Source of the DNA: a virus | Reading direction: 5' to 3' (one strand) | Length of the DNA: 38,069 nucleotides | Virus record (IMG/VR): IMGVR_UViG_3300049215_000117 | Location: 1-38,069 of that record | Part shown: in pieces, positions 22,265-29,379 of the stretch | Numbering within the stretch: the first letter of the stretch is position 1 | How the letters are laid out: each line of letters opens with the position of its first letter | The notes under the pieces: model-generated | Database searches by the model: none | Told to the model about the DNA's origin: nothing | What the model saw: only the letters and a program-made list of their open reading frames with translations | Program-made: the position numbers and the translations under genes

Positions 22265-23559
22265 GCTGCGATCGCCTCCATGATGTGCGGCCGCCAGGCG
22301 GCCTCGGTGGTGCGGAGCACGTACCGCCCGCCGTCGAGCGAGTGGTCGTCCGCCTTGACGGGCTGGTCGATGCCCTTGGCGGCGGCTTTGTCGTCCCAGC
22401 TGTAGCCGCCGGCCTCTTCGATCCAGCCGGCGCACGACTCGTGCACGCCGAGCTGGTCGCCGGCCAAGAGCGAGGAGACGAGCCGGATGCCGTCGAGCAC
22501 GCTGTTGTCGGCCAGCGTGGGCGTGAGCCCGTCGCGGTAGAGCTGGGTGACGAACGATGCGGCCGAGGGGTCGACGACGGTCCATTCGGGCCGGACGCCG
22601 ATGACGCTCGGCGAGCCGGGGTGCGGGATGCGGGCTAGCCACTCGCGCAAGCGTTGCGAGTACTCCAGGTCGGTGAGCTGCCGGCGCGCGGTCCTGCTCT
22701 CGTAGCGGTACTCGTTGGTGAAGTACAGCTTGCTGTCCGCGCCCATGCCGAGGAGCAGGCCGGCGAACGGGTTGACCGTGCCGTAGTCGACGCCGAGCCC
22801 GATCCAGCGGTCGATCCGCGGCAGCTGGCCGCGCACGACGTGCCGCTCGGGATCCCACATGTCGTAGATGGCGCCCTGGGCGAGCACCCATTCGCCGAGG
22901 ACGAACCGGCGGTAGAACAGGCCGACGTACTCGCGCTTGAGCGCCTCGACGTAGGCGTGCGACAGGGTCGGGTTGTCGGCGAGCTGGAACGTGAAGCGGT
23001 GCAGGTCGAGCGCATCGGGCGACGCGGACTCGACGATGCGGCCCTCGCGGGTGAGGTGCAGCTTGGCCCGGTCGAGGTAGTTCTTCTTGAACCAGTGGTT
23101 GGGGCCTTCGGGGTTGGTGGTGCCGAACCACTGGGCGTCGTCGACGGACAGCCGGGTTCCGAGCATCGAGAAGAACGACTCGGGGTAGGTGGTGACCTCG
23201 TCGCAGTAGGCGCCGGCGAGCGTCATGCCCTTGATCTTGTCGGCGGCGCGTTCGTCGTTGGCGCCGGCGACGTAGATGGTGCGGCCGAACAGGTCGAGCT
23301 CGCCGGCTCCGACGCGGTAGCGGCATCGGCGCTGGCCGACCATCTCCTGAATCGGGTCGATGATGTTCCGCTTGAGGCTGCGCTCGGTCTTGCCGGTCAT
23401 GAGCAGGTTGCCACTCGGTCCCGTTCGGACGTAGCGCAACCAGTGCAGCATGCTGCACACGGTCTTCGAGGAGCGGACCGCGCCTTCCCAGATGTTGCCG
23501 CGGGCGGTGGCGAGCCGGACGCTCTCGCGCTGCTTGCCGACGAGCGGAACGACGGCCAT
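22261..23559 (-). CDS. terL: Terminase large subunit
   Basis: 432 residues. Walker A-like E-G-A-V-R-S-S-K-T (residues 25-33), Walker B and catalytic acid in L-A-G-A-Y-C-D-E-V-T-T-Y-P-E, coupling motif region W-F-G-T-T-N-P-E-G-P, and nuclease strand L-G-V-D-Y-G-T-V-N-P-F-A. This is the Terminase_3/SPP1-PBSX-type packaging ATPase-nuclease, suggesting headful (pac) packaging, though the packaging mode cannot be read from sequence alone. Preceded by the small subunit 11 bases upstream. Confidence 0.93.
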   Translation of the reverse strand: MAVVPLVGKQRESVRLATARGNIWEGAVRSSKTVCSMLHWLRYVRTGPSGNLLMTGKTERSLKRNIIDPIQEMVGQRRCRYRVGAGELDLFGRTIYVAGANDERAADKIKGMTLAGAYCDEVTTYPESFFSMLGTRLSVDDAQWFGTTNPEGPNHWFKKNYLDRAKLHLTREGRIVESASPDALDLHRFTFQLADNPTLSHAYVEALKREYVGLFYRRFVLGEWVLAQGAIYDMWDPERHVVRGQLPRIDRWIGLGVDYGTVNPFAGLLLGMGADSKLYFTNEYRYESRTARRQLTDLEYSQRLREWLARIPHPGSPSVIGVRPEWTVVDPSAASFVTQLYRDGLTPTLADNSVLDGIRLVSSLLAGDQLGVHESCAGWIEEAGGYSWDDKAAAKGIDQPVKADDHSLDGGRYVLRTTEAAWRPHIMEAIAA

Positions 23560-23570
23560 CGCGCCCCCGT

Positions 23571-24038
23571 TCAGTCTCCGATCATGTCGCGCAGCCAGGC
23601 GTCGACGGCGGCCAGGCCCTGAGTGTCGGAGTCGTGCTGCTCGATGCGCAGGCTGCCGTCGAGTGCGGCCTTCGCGGCCTGCACGATCTTCAGCTGGCTA
23701 GCGAAGTCGGGCTTGTCGTGCCACATCTCGGCGTAGGTGTTGTCCTTGCCGCCGAAGCTGTAGACCAGGGCTGGTTGCCAGAGCTGCTCGCGGATCTTCG
23801 CGGCGTCGTCGAGGAGGTCGTTGGCGAGCTGGGTCCGCTTGGCCTTGGCGTCGATCTGCGCGGCTTCGACGGCGGCCTTGGTGGCGGAGCGGTCGAACGA
23901 GAGGCCGAGCTGCTTGCAGACCTTGGTGACGACGCCGGCGGATCGGCCGAGCTCGGCGGCGATGGCGTTGCGACTGAGTCCCTCGGCGTGGAGCTGGCGG
24001 ATGCGCTCGCGGTCGTCGTCGGTAAGGGGCGCGGCCAA
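23571..24038 (-). CDS. terS: Terminase small subunit
   Basis: 155 residues from TTG 24038, eight bases after GGGGAGG; a GTG at 24077 in frame would add 13 residues without a clear ribosome-binding site. N-terminal helix-turn-helix (I-R-Q-L-H-A-E-G-L-S-R-N-A-I-A-A-E-L-G-R-S), then a long helical oligomerisation segment and C-terminal tail that contacts the large subunit. Recognises phage DNA to start packaging. First gene of the late operon. Confidence 0.82.
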   Translation of the reverse strand: MAAPLTDDDRERIRQLHAEGLSRNAIAAELGRSAGVVTKVCKQLGLSFDRSATKAAVEAAQIDAKAKRTQLANDLLDDAAKIREQLWQPALVYSFGGKDNTYAEMWHDKPDFASQLKIVQAAKAALDGSLRIEQHDSDTQGLAAVDAWLRDMIGD

Positions 24039-24252
24039 GGCAACCACCTCCCCGCGGCGGCCAGTGCGCGCAACCACCGGCGTGACTGGTCACCGGCGGT
24101 GGTCGCGGTTCGAGGTGATCCAGATGCGGCGAAGCCCCAGCCGGCCCCGAACCAGCTGGGGCTTCGTGCTCGTCGGTGGGCACATCTGTTCCCACTGCAC
24201 GCGATCGTGACAGACCGTCGCTGAATCAGCAAGAACGCAGGTCAGACGGTGC
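24039..24252. promoter_or_regulatory. Early/late operon boundary with hairpin
   Basis: 214 bases without a gene between the early operon's last gene and terS. They hold a 12-bp stem at 24130-24166 (cgaagccccagc with gctggggcttcg, 13-base loop) and, on the minus strand, TTGCTG followed 16 bases later by TCACGA, a weak -35/-10-like pair. A late promoter or partial terminator here is plausible; neither signal is strong, and the hairpin lacks a T tract. Confidence 0.45.
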
Positions 24253-24516
24253 TTATTCGTGTCGTCGCGGCGGCCGGGCGCAGGTGCGACAGACGGGGCT
24301 GTCGCAGCGCTGGCCGGTGAACTGCACCTGCTCCCACTCCTCGACGACGATCACGCGACGCATGTAGACCTCGCCGCCTTGACGGAGGATGTGGCAGATC
24401 CGGCCAGCCATGGGGGCGACTCGTTCGACCTCGGGGTTGTCGTTGAGGACGAACATGTTGCCGCCGCTGTAGAGCTGGGCGTACTCCTCATGGACGTCGT
24501 CCTTGGCCATGGTCAT
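24253..24516 (-). CDS. Small Cys-containing early protein, 87 aa
   Basis: ATG at 24516 overlaps the upstream stop. Acidic N-terminus, central strand-rich part (R-R-V-I-V-V-E-E-W-E-Q-V-Q-F) and a C-terminal C-D-S-P-V-C-R-T-C cluster with basic tail, a possible zinc knuckle. Last gene of the early operon. No function known. Confidence 0.6.
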   Translation of the reverse strand: MTMAKDDVHEEYAQLYSGGNMFVLNDNPEVERVAPMAGRICHILRQGGEVYMRRVIVVEEWEQVQFTGQRCDSPVCRTCARPPRRHE

Positions 24517-25367
24517 CCTGCCTTCACGGTGCGGTCGGGGTCGAGGATGTCGCGCACGTCGCCGACGCAGTACCGGGGCCATCGCTCACCCTTGCGCGGC
24601 GGGTACTGCGCGATCTTCCCGCGCTCGGCCCACTTGCGCACCCGCTCGACCTTGAGATCCTGGTCGGCATAGGCGGCCAACGCCTGGCTGATCTCGGCCG
24701 CGGTGCCGAGCTGGTCGTCGACGGCGTCGAGCAGGATCCGCCGGCGCACGGCGACGTCGTGCACGGCCTCGCAGGCGCGGCAGGTGACGGTGGTTCGGTC
24801 CTCGATGGCGTACAGGTCGGCGGCGCAGTAGATCGGCCGCGGCGGGAAGCCGGGCGGCACGACCGCGACGACGTCGAGCGGGTCGAGGAGCGCCGAGCAC
24901 ACGCCGAGGTACCGCTTGTCCGGCCGCCGGTCGGTGATGCGCCGGGCCTGCCCGGTCAGGTCGTGGATCTCCTGCCACAGCTCGGCGACGGCCTCGTGCC
25001 GGCGAATCTCGCGCTCGTGCAGCTTGAGCCAGGCGGCGAGGTCGAGCGGGTGGTTGCGCACGTCGAGCGGCAGCGCGTTGTCCTCGGCCAGCACCCGCAC
25101 CCACCCGCCGAGCGTGTTGTGCAGCTGCCGCAGCAGGTCGCCAGCCCTCTCGTCGAACCCGATGCCGCGCGCGGCCGTCCTGATCACGATCCCGATCGGA
25201 CTGCCGCCAGTCTTGCCGAGTCCGGCGAGGGTGCGGTCGAGGTCGTAGATGAGCGACTCGACGAGCTCGGTCAGGTCGTGGTCGAGGTCGGCCCAGCAGG
25301 CCGAGCACAGGTTGCCGTCGGTGTGGACGGGCCGGCCGTCGACGGCACACAGCGGGTGGTTGGTCAC
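24513..25367 (-). CDS. Zinc-binding/HTH DNA-binding protein, 284 aa
   Basis: GTG at 25367 overlaps the previous gene's stop. N-terminal knuckle L-C-A-V-D-G ... L-C-S-A-C-W-A-D; middle helical domain with W-V-R-V-L-A-E-D; a second Cys group Y-C-A-A-D ... T-C-R-A-C-E-A-V; C-terminal winged or MerR-like helix-turn-helix (A-A-Y-A-D-Q-D-L-K-V-E-R-V-R-K-W-A-E-R-G-K-I-A-Q-Y). Proteins with this design are common at the end of actinophage early operons and are annotated only as HTH proteins; a switch to late expression is conceivable. Confidence 0.65.
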   Translation of the reverse strand: MTNHPLCAVDGRPVHTDGNLCSACWADLDHDLTELVESLIYDLDRTLAGLGKTGGSPIGIVIRTAARGIGFDERAGDLLRQLHNTLGGWVRVLAEDNALPLDVRNHPLDLAAWLKLHEREIRRHEAVAELWQEIHDLTGQARRITDRRPDKRYLGVCSALLDPLDVVAVVPPGFPPRPIYCAADLYAIEDRTTVTCRACEAVHDVAVRRRILLDAVDDQLGTAAEISQALAAYADQDLKVERVRKWAERGKIAQYPPRKGERWPRYCVGDVRDILDPDRTVKAG

Positions 25368-25720
25368 GTCGTGCTCCTGTGGTTCATCGCGGAGTACTGC
25401 CCACGTCTCGTCCCGCCGGTGACGTCGAAGTGGCTGTCGCACTTGTGCGGCGTGTGGAAGCCGACCAGGTCGCCGCAGGCCCAGCACGGACGGTTGGCAG
25501 CCTCAACGAGTTGCCGTTGCCGGTCGATCTCGGCGTGCATGGCGTCGGCGATCTCAGCGTCCCGCCACTCGCGGGCGACGACCTGCGGGAAGCCGTAGTC
25601 GATGCCGACGACGGGCGCGTCCGGCCGCTCGTCGGGCCAGAGGTAGGCGGCCGGCGGCGGCTCATCCCGCTCGATGTGGCGGCCGAGGATGGCGGCGAGC
25701 AGCCGCAGCACGGCGCTCAC
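25364..25720 (-). CDS. Hypothetical protein with C-x-x-C/H-x3-C site, 118 aa
   Basis: GTG at 25720 overlaps the nuclease stop. Residues ~35-60 (P-V-V-G-I-D-Y-G-F-P-Q-V-V-A) may be a strand-helix unit; near residue 78 C-W-A-C-G-D-L-V-G-F-H-T-P-H-K-C-D-S-H-F suggests a zinc site. Ends in a basic tail. No family recognised. Confidence 0.6.
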   Translation of the reverse strand: MSAVLRLLAAILGRHIERDEPPPAAYLWPDERPDAPVVGIDYGFPQVVAREWRDAEIADAMHAEIDRQRQLVEAANRPCWACGDLVGFHTPHKCDSHFDVTGGTRRGQYSAMNHRSTT

Positions 25721-26208
25721 AGCATGACCGCCGGTTCGGTGCCGAAGCCGTTGATCCGGAGCAGACGCGCCACGGTGCCGAGTTCGAGGCGGACGGGGTG
25801 CTCGCCGAGCTCCTTGCCGCCGAGCGGGTGCCCGTATGCAGCGAGGTCGAGCAGGCATTCGAGCGGGATCCAGCACCACCAGCGGCCTACGTCGGCGTTG
25901 CCGGGCCGCCGGGTGATGAGCATGCCGTAGGTGGCGTTGGCCTTGCTGCGCTGCTGTTCGGTCTCGAACAGCCAGTTGGCGATCTGCTCGCGCTTGCAGT
26001 CCTTGACCTGCCATACCAGGCCGGGCGTGCCGGTGAGGTCGCCGGGGTCGGGGATGACGCGGTCGCTGCCGACGTAGGCGGCGCGGATGGCCCGTTCGGC
26101 TCCGGGGAAGCCGTTGGCTCGGAGCCACTTGGCGACGGCGCGCTCGGCGTCGGCTCCCTTGCGGCGGTTGGCGCGGCCGAGCTTGGCGCGGTCGACGGGG
26201 GCGGTCAC
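25717..26208 (-). CDS. PD-(D/E)XK nuclease, Holliday junction resolvase-like
   Basis: 163 residues, GTG start coupled to the previous stop. Opening helix N-R-R-K-G-A-D-A-E-R-A-V-A-K-W-L-R with the conserved Glu, then D-P-G-D-L-T-G (metal-binding Asp) and V-W-Q-V-K-D-C-K (the Q-V-K element of archaeal-type Hjc resolvases). Small nucleases of this class sit among actinophage recombination genes and would cut branched DNA before packaging. An unspecific endonuclease is an alternative. Confidence 0.72.
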   Translation of the reverse strand: MTAPVDRAKLGRANRRKGADAERAVAKWLRANGFPGAERAIRAAYVGSDRVIPDPGDLTGTPGLVWQVKDCKREQIANWLFETEQQRSKANATYGMLITRRPGNADVGRWWCWIPLECLLDLAAYGHPLGGKELGEHPVRLELGTVARLLRINGFGTEPAVML

Positions 26209-26456
26209 TCGGTCGCCTCGCTTGCCGGTGCGGGCTGACGGAAGGCCAGCGGGTGTTCGGCGGGCAGCTTGTGGCGCAGCCAGCCGGCGATGGCCCCCCA
26301 GTGCCGCGCGTCACCGACGCCCTCGTCCCAGACGGCGCGCCGGTTCGCGTGCGCCTCTCGGACGAGTTCGGCCAGCAGGAGCGTGCGCTCGTCCCAGCTT
26401 TCGCCCTGAGCGGGCTTCTGCGCCTCGCTGTCGCCCTCTCGGGTGTCCTCGGTCAT
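26205..26456 (-). CDS. Hypothetical acidic protein, 83 aa
   Basis: Acidic disordered start (T-E-D-T-R-E-G-D-S-E-A-Q) followed by helical W-D-E-R-T-L-L-L-A-E-L-V-R-E-A-H-A-N and H-W-G-A-I-A-G-W-L-R-H-K-L-P. No family. Overlaps both neighbours by four bases, so it belongs to the early operon. Confidence 0.6.
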   Translation of the reverse strand: MTEDTREGDSEAQKPAQGESWDERTLLLAELVREAHANRRAVWDEGVGDARHWGAIAGWLRHKLPAEHPLAFRQPAPASEATE

Positions 26457-26755
26457 GATCGGCCTTTCGGCTCGCTGGTGGCCGCGCTGGGCGGCGGGAA
26501 TGTGGGTTCTTGATCGGCTTGCGCCGCGCGGGCGGCGTCCTCGATGCGGGTGTCGTGCGGGGCCTTGCGGCGCACGCGGCCCCTGCGGCCGGGCCGGACG
26601 CAGGGCTCGCCGACGACGGCGCCGCAGGAGGTGACGCGGCAGACGACGAGCAGCGGGTTGGGGCGGATCTCGGCGGGCTGGATGTCGCCGGCGCGGGTGT
26701 CGGTCCAGTTCCAGAGCCCGTCTCGGCTGGACACGTGCCGGCGTCGGCGGCTCAT
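26453..26755 (-). CDS. Phage zinc-finger protein, 100 aa
   Basis: ATG at 26755 overlapping the upstream stop. Residues ~41-56 (V-C-R-V-T-S-C-G-A-V-V-G-E-P-C-V) followed by basic G-R-R-G-R-V-R-R and H-D-T-R-I-E-D-A match the C-x(4)-C-x-A-x-x-G-x-P-C ... H pattern of DNA-binding zinc fingers common in actinophages. Basic start and acidic, Pro-rich end. Likely nucleic-acid binding. Confidence 0.65.
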   Translation of the reverse strand: MSRRRRHVSSRDGLWNWTDTRAGDIQPAEIRPNPLLVVCRVTSCGAVVGEPCVRPGRRGRVRRKAPHDTRIEDAARAAQADQEPTFPPPSAATSEPKGRS

Positions 26756-26967
26756 GGCTCCATCCCCGGGTCGTAGCGGCGGAACTCGGGCGGGACGCCT
26801 TTGCCGCGGATGTCGCGGGCGCAGGCTGGGAGCCACTGGCCGGTGCGGCTGGGGTTCTCGGGTCCGAACCAGCGCCAGCCGACCGAGGGCGCGTCGCAGT
26901 GGCCGCAGTCGCACGAGCGGCCGTCGGCAGGCTCGGGCGGCTCGACCGGCGGCAGTCGGCGGCTCAT
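26752..26967 (-). CDS. Small Cys-rich protein, 71 aa
   Basis: ATG at 26967, overlapping the initiator stop by four bases. Contains S-C-D-C-G-H-C-D-A-P-S-V-G-W-R-W-F-G and later P-A-C-A-R-D, giving four Cys and a His in zinc-knuckle spacing. No family recognised; one of several such proteins in the early operon. Confidence 0.6.
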   Translation of the reverse strand: MSRRLPPVEPPEPADGRSCDCGHCDAPSVGWRWFGPENPSRTGQWLPACARDIRGKGVPPEFRRYDPGMEP

Positions 26968-27842
26968 GTCGACCCCTTCCGAGCCCTGGCAGCGGCGACG
27001 GCGGCCCGGCCGCGTGCTGCCCGGTCGGCGGCGTCGGGGTCGTGGTCGCAGAGGACGCGGCCGACGTAGCCGTTGTCGTCGCAGAGGTCGCAGCCGGCGA
27101 CGGCGATGGCGCGGGCCTGGGCCTGGCGCTCCAGCGCGGTGGTGTGCGCCCGCTTGGCGACGGCGGTCCGCTCGGCCTGCCACGCCTCACGGGTCCGGCG
27201 GGCCTCGGCGCATCCGCCGCAGGGCGGCGGGTTGTCGTCGTCTCGGTGCTTGGGGCATCGGGTGGGGGGCTCGTCGACACGCGCGTCTACTTCAGTTACT
27301 ACCCCCCCTAAAGAACCACTAGAAGAAGACACAGACACAGACACAGACACGTCTGGATTCCGGTCGGATTCCTGTTGGACGGCGGATGGATTCCGGCTGG
27401 AGTCCGGTCGGACGTTTGGCCGGTTGACCTGCGATGTCCCGTTTGGACGTCCATTCTGGTCGTCCGTTCCCGCCGAAACGGGGGGAAGATCAACAGGGTC
27501 TCTTAGTTTGGGAGATACCGCTTTTCTCGCGGCGCGCTTCCGCTCGGCGTCGGCCTTACGGTTGGCCTCGATGCGGGCCTTGGTCAGGTTCCGCGCCTCC
27601 CACTGATGGAAGACGTAGCCACCCTTCCTTCGCCTCCACAACCCTCGGCTCACCAGTTCGTCAGCGACTTGGGCGCTCGACCGTAGGGTGTGCGCGAGCA
27701 CGTCCTCGGAGACGAAGCCGTCAGTGGACTTCGCCGCGGAGAACGAGCCGGCGCGCACCCAGAGCGAGAACGCAGCGTCGGACATCCCGGTGACTTTCGG
27801 GTGGTCGTAGAAGTCGGGGTCAACCTGGAATCGAACGGGCAT
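26964..27842 (-). CDS. Replication initiator / helicase-loader-like protein
   Basis: 292 residues, ATG at 27842 overlapping the upstream stop (TGATG). N-terminal ~100 residues form a winged-helix domain (V-D-P-D-F-Y-D-H-P-K-V, A-A-F-S-L-W-V-R-A, L-R-S-S-A-Q-V-A-D-E-L-V, G-Y-V-F-H-Q-W) typical of phage replisome organisers. A polar linker (~105-175) is followed by a Cys-containing region (R-C-P-K-H, P-P-C-G-G-C, C-D-L-C-D-D-N-G-Y-V). The linker-coding DNA carries six 11-bp repeats and a lower-GC segment (27285-27420), as when a phage origin lies within its initiator gene. It would recruit the host helicase. Confidence 0.7.
   Translation of the reverse strand: MPVRFQVDPDFYDHPKVTGMSDAAFSLWVRAGSFSAAKSTDGFVSEDVLAHTLRSSAQVADELVSRGLWRRRKGGYVFHQWEARNLTKARIEANRKADAERKRAARKAVSPKLRDPVDLPPVSAGTDDQNGRPNGTSQVNRPNVRPDSSRNPSAVQQESDRNPDVSVSVSVSSSSGSLGGVVTEVDARVDEPPTRCPKHRDDDNPPPCGGCAEARRTREAWQAERTAVAKRAHTTALERQAQARAIAVAGCDLCDDNGYVGRVLCDHDPDAADRAARGRAAVAAARARKGST
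27285..27420. other. Candidate replication origin: 11-bp iterons plus low-GC segment
   Basis: Six consecutive 11-bp units start at 27355, 27366, 27377, 27388, 27399 and 27410, each beginning GGA. Units 1, 2, 4 and 5 follow GGAKTCCKGYY (GGATTCCGGTC, GGATTCCTGTT, GGATTCCGGCT, GGAGTCCGGTC). The 11-bp period is not a multiple of three, so it does not come from amino-acid repetition. Beside it, 27285-27350 is visibly poorer in GC than the rest of the window and includes a short (acagac) repeat. Iterons next to an unwinding region inside the initiator gene is the lambda-type origin layout. No binding data. Confidence 0.6.
27328..27350. repeat. Hexanucleotide repeat (gacaca)n and adjacent C7 run
   Basis: Almost four copies of gacaca, encoding Val-Ser repeats on the minus strand in the initiator linker. 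A seven-C run lies 20 bases to the left (about 27302-27308). Both are slippage-prone; six-base changes would keep frame, one-base changes in the C run would not. Confidence 0.8.
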
Positions 27843-28105
27843 CAGGCCGCGGCTCCTTTGGGTCGGCATGGCAGCCCGAGCCGCGTGCGGATTGCGGCTG
27901 CCGTGTAGGTGGTGAGTCGGGTGTGGACGGCGACCTCCACGTCGGTCCAGCCGAGTGCCCACAGTTCGTGGACGAGCACGGCGCGGGCGACTCTCGTCAG
28001 CGCTTCGGCGGGCTCCAGCCCGTCGCGGCACCGGCGGTAGAGGTAGTCGTCGGAGACGGGCCGGGTCGGGATCGGTCCGTCGGTGCGACGGAGGCGGATG
28101 GACAT
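27842..28105 (-). CDS. Small HTH-like protein, 87 aa
   Basis: Starts M-S-I-R-L-R-R-T-D-G with AGGAGG about 15 bases upstream. Helical; A-V-L-V-H-E-L-W-A-L-G-W-T-D-V-E-V-A-V-H-T-R-L-T-T-Y-T-A-A-A-I-R-T-R-L-G-L looks like a two-helix DNA-recognition unit (W-T-D-x-x-V-A ... T-x-x-T-A-A-A-I-R). Precedes and overlaps the replication initiator. Likely DNA-binding accessory or regulator. Confidence 0.6.
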   Translation of the reverse strand: MSIRLRRTDGPIPTRPVSDDYLYRRCRDGLEPAEALTRVARAVLVHELWALGWTDVEVAVHTRLTTYTAAAIRTRLGLPCRPKGAAA

Positions 28106-28134
28106 CCGGTGCCTCCTGGTGGTTCGGTGGTGGT

Positions 28135-28165
28135 GCGCCGGCCCGGGTGTCAGCCGGGCCGGCGC
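28135..28165 (-). terminator. Hairpin after the methyltransferase gene
   Basis: Perfect 12-bp GC-rich stem (gcgccggcccgg with ccgggccggcgc), 7-base loop, just past the methyltransferase stop codon. It lies in one of the few gaps of the early operon. No T tract, so perhaps partial termination or mRNA stabilisation. Confidence 0.55.
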
Positions 28166-28170
28166 GGTGG

Positions 28171-28887
28171 TCAGGCTGCGGCGAGGATCGGTCGGCCGAT
28201 GTGCTCGGCGACCTGGGGGACGACGGCATTGCCGAGGGCACGACGTCGGTCCACCCCGGCGGGAACTCCATAAGCCACTCGATCCACTCGGGGTTCACGG
28301 GCCCACCAACCGCGTCGCTCAGGTCCACGCCCGTCTGCGAGCCCGCCAGGCGGCGGTGCAGCGCCTCCTCGGACAGGCCGCCACGGGCACTGTCCTTGGT
28401 TTTCGTTGTGGGCCAGAACGAACAGACGGCGGCGTGGGTGTGGCGCACCCAATGCACAAGCGGAGGCGTCTCCGGTGCGGACTCGGTAGCCGGCGGATTC
28501 GAGGTCGTGGTGAACATCGGCAAGTCCGCGCCGGTGCAGACCGGGCACGTTCTCGACGATGACCCAGGTCGGTCGGACGTCGAGGACGACGGTGAGCATC
28601 GATCCCCAGAGCCATCGTTCGTCGTCCTGCGCCAGTTTGAGACCCGCGTCGCTGACCGGCTGACAGGGTGGACCTCCAGCGACAACGTCAACGGCAGGTC
28701 GGGGCTGGGACTGCCACCATTCGACGGCCGTTCGGACGTCGTCATGCCGCGGCACCTCCGGCCAGTGTCGAGCCAGCACGCGCCGGCAGTACTTGTCGCT
28801 CTCCACCTGGCCGACGACGGTCATGCCGGCGCGTTCGAGGCCGAGGTCGAGGCCACCGATGCCGGAGAACAGCGACAGGACGTTCAT
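28171..28887 (-). CDS. dcm: C5-cytosine DNA methyltransferase
   Basis: 238 residues from ATG 28887. Motif I L-F-S-G-I-G-G-L-D-L-G-L-E-R-A-G (SAM binding), motif IV G-G-P-P-C-Q-P-V-S with nucleophile Cys75, motif VI V-E-N-V-P-G, motif VIII P-H-P-R-R-R-L-F-V, motif X R-A-L-G-N-A-V-V-P-Q-V-A-E. Target-recognition region (~165-210) is very short, so the enzyme is small for the family but has all core motifs. No restriction nuclease is adjacent; an orphan phage enzyme protecting DNA from host restriction is the simplest role. Gene symbol indicates family only. Confidence 0.92.
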   Translation of the reverse strand: MNVLSLFSGIGGLDLGLERAGMTVVGQVESDKYCRRVLARHWPEVPRHDDVRTAVEWWQSQPRPAVDVVAGGPPCQPVSDAGLKLAQDDERWLWGSMLTVVLDVRPTWVIVENVPGLHRRGLADVHHDLESAGYRVRTGDASACALGAPHPRRRLFVLAHNENQGQCPWRPVRGGAAPPPGGLADGRGPERRGWWAREPRVDRVAYGVPAGVDRRRALGNAVVPQVAEHIGRPILAAA

Positions 28888-29060
28888 GCCCTCACCTCGA
28901 TGCCGGTGCCGCGCAGGAGCCGCTTCGCCTCGGCGAGCCAGTCCTCTTGGTCCTGATGGGAGAGGTCGCGCCAGGGCCGGTCGAGGTTGTGGCGGTCGCG
29001 CAGCTTCTCGGCGATGCGGTGCAGGTGCGTGTAGTTGACGACGGGGCGGCCGGCGGTCAT
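28884..29060 (-). CDS. Hypothetical protein, 58 aa
   Basis: Overlaps both neighbours by four bases. Helical and charged: Y-T-H-L-H-R-I-A-E-K-L-R-D-R-H and S-H-Q-D-Q-E-D-W-L-A-E-A-K-R-L-L. No family recognised. Just upstream of, and coupled to, the methyltransferase. Confidence 0.6.
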   Translation of the reverse strand: MTAGRPVVNYTHLHRIAEKLRDRHNLDRPWRDLSHQDQEDWLAEAKRLLRGTGIEVRA

Positions 29061-29284
29061 GACCCACCGAGCCGATCCCGCTTGTCGCGGTGCCGCTGGA
29101 CGACGTCGACGAGCAGCTCCAGCTCCTCGGCGTGCCCCTCGCTGCCGGCCCCCTCGTGTGCGGGCCCGTCGTCGCGGTGACGGCCCTGCGGCTTGCGGTG
29201 TTGACCGCGCGCCGGGAGCAGGTAGAAGAGGAGCAGACCGCCAGCGCACAGGCCGGTGAGCACGACCACGGTGATGCCGATCAT
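29057..29284 (-). CDS. Single-pass membrane protein, 75 aa
   Basis: Hydrophobic residues 3-23 (I-T-V-V-V-L-T-G-L-C-A-G-G-L-L-L-F-Y-L-L) with no leading charges, then a highly charged tail (Q-H-R-K-P-Q-G-R-H-R-D-D, later E-E-L-E-L-L-V-D-V-V-Q-R-H-R-D-K-R). An N-out/C-in membrane anchor with helical cytoplasmic tail. Overlaps the 32-residue membrane peptide gene upstream (ATGA). Confidence 0.6.
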   Translation of the reverse strand: MIGITVVVLTGLCAGGLLLFYLLPARGQHRKPQGRHRDDGPAHEGAGSEGHAEELELLVDVVQRHRDKRDRLGGS

Positions 29285-29379
29285 TGCTTACCCCCATCGG
29301 TGAAGTGGCGGACGATCTCGACGACGCCGCCGATGAGTAGGCCGCCGAGGATCAGCATGGCGGGCAGGAGGTCAAGCAC
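29281..29379 (-). CDS. Membrane micropeptide, 32 aa
   Basis: GTG at 29379 overlaps the 3' end of the preceding gene by eight bases, with GAGGTG ten bases upstream; stop overlaps the next ATG (ATGA). Sequence is almost wholly hydrophobic (L-P-A-M-L-I-L-G-G-L-L-I-G-G-V-V-E-I-V) with a polar end. Start at the internal ATG 29358 is possible. Chain-coupled to the next membrane protein, so both may act together. Confidence 0.5.
   Translation of the reverse strand: MLDLLPAMLILGGLLIGGVVEIVRHFTDGGKQ

Noticed and set aside
28106-28170. Intrinsic terminator splitting the early operon
   Set aside because: The hairpin at 28135-28165 is strong, but lacks a T tract and the genes below it continue in the same operon layout; reported only as a hairpin.
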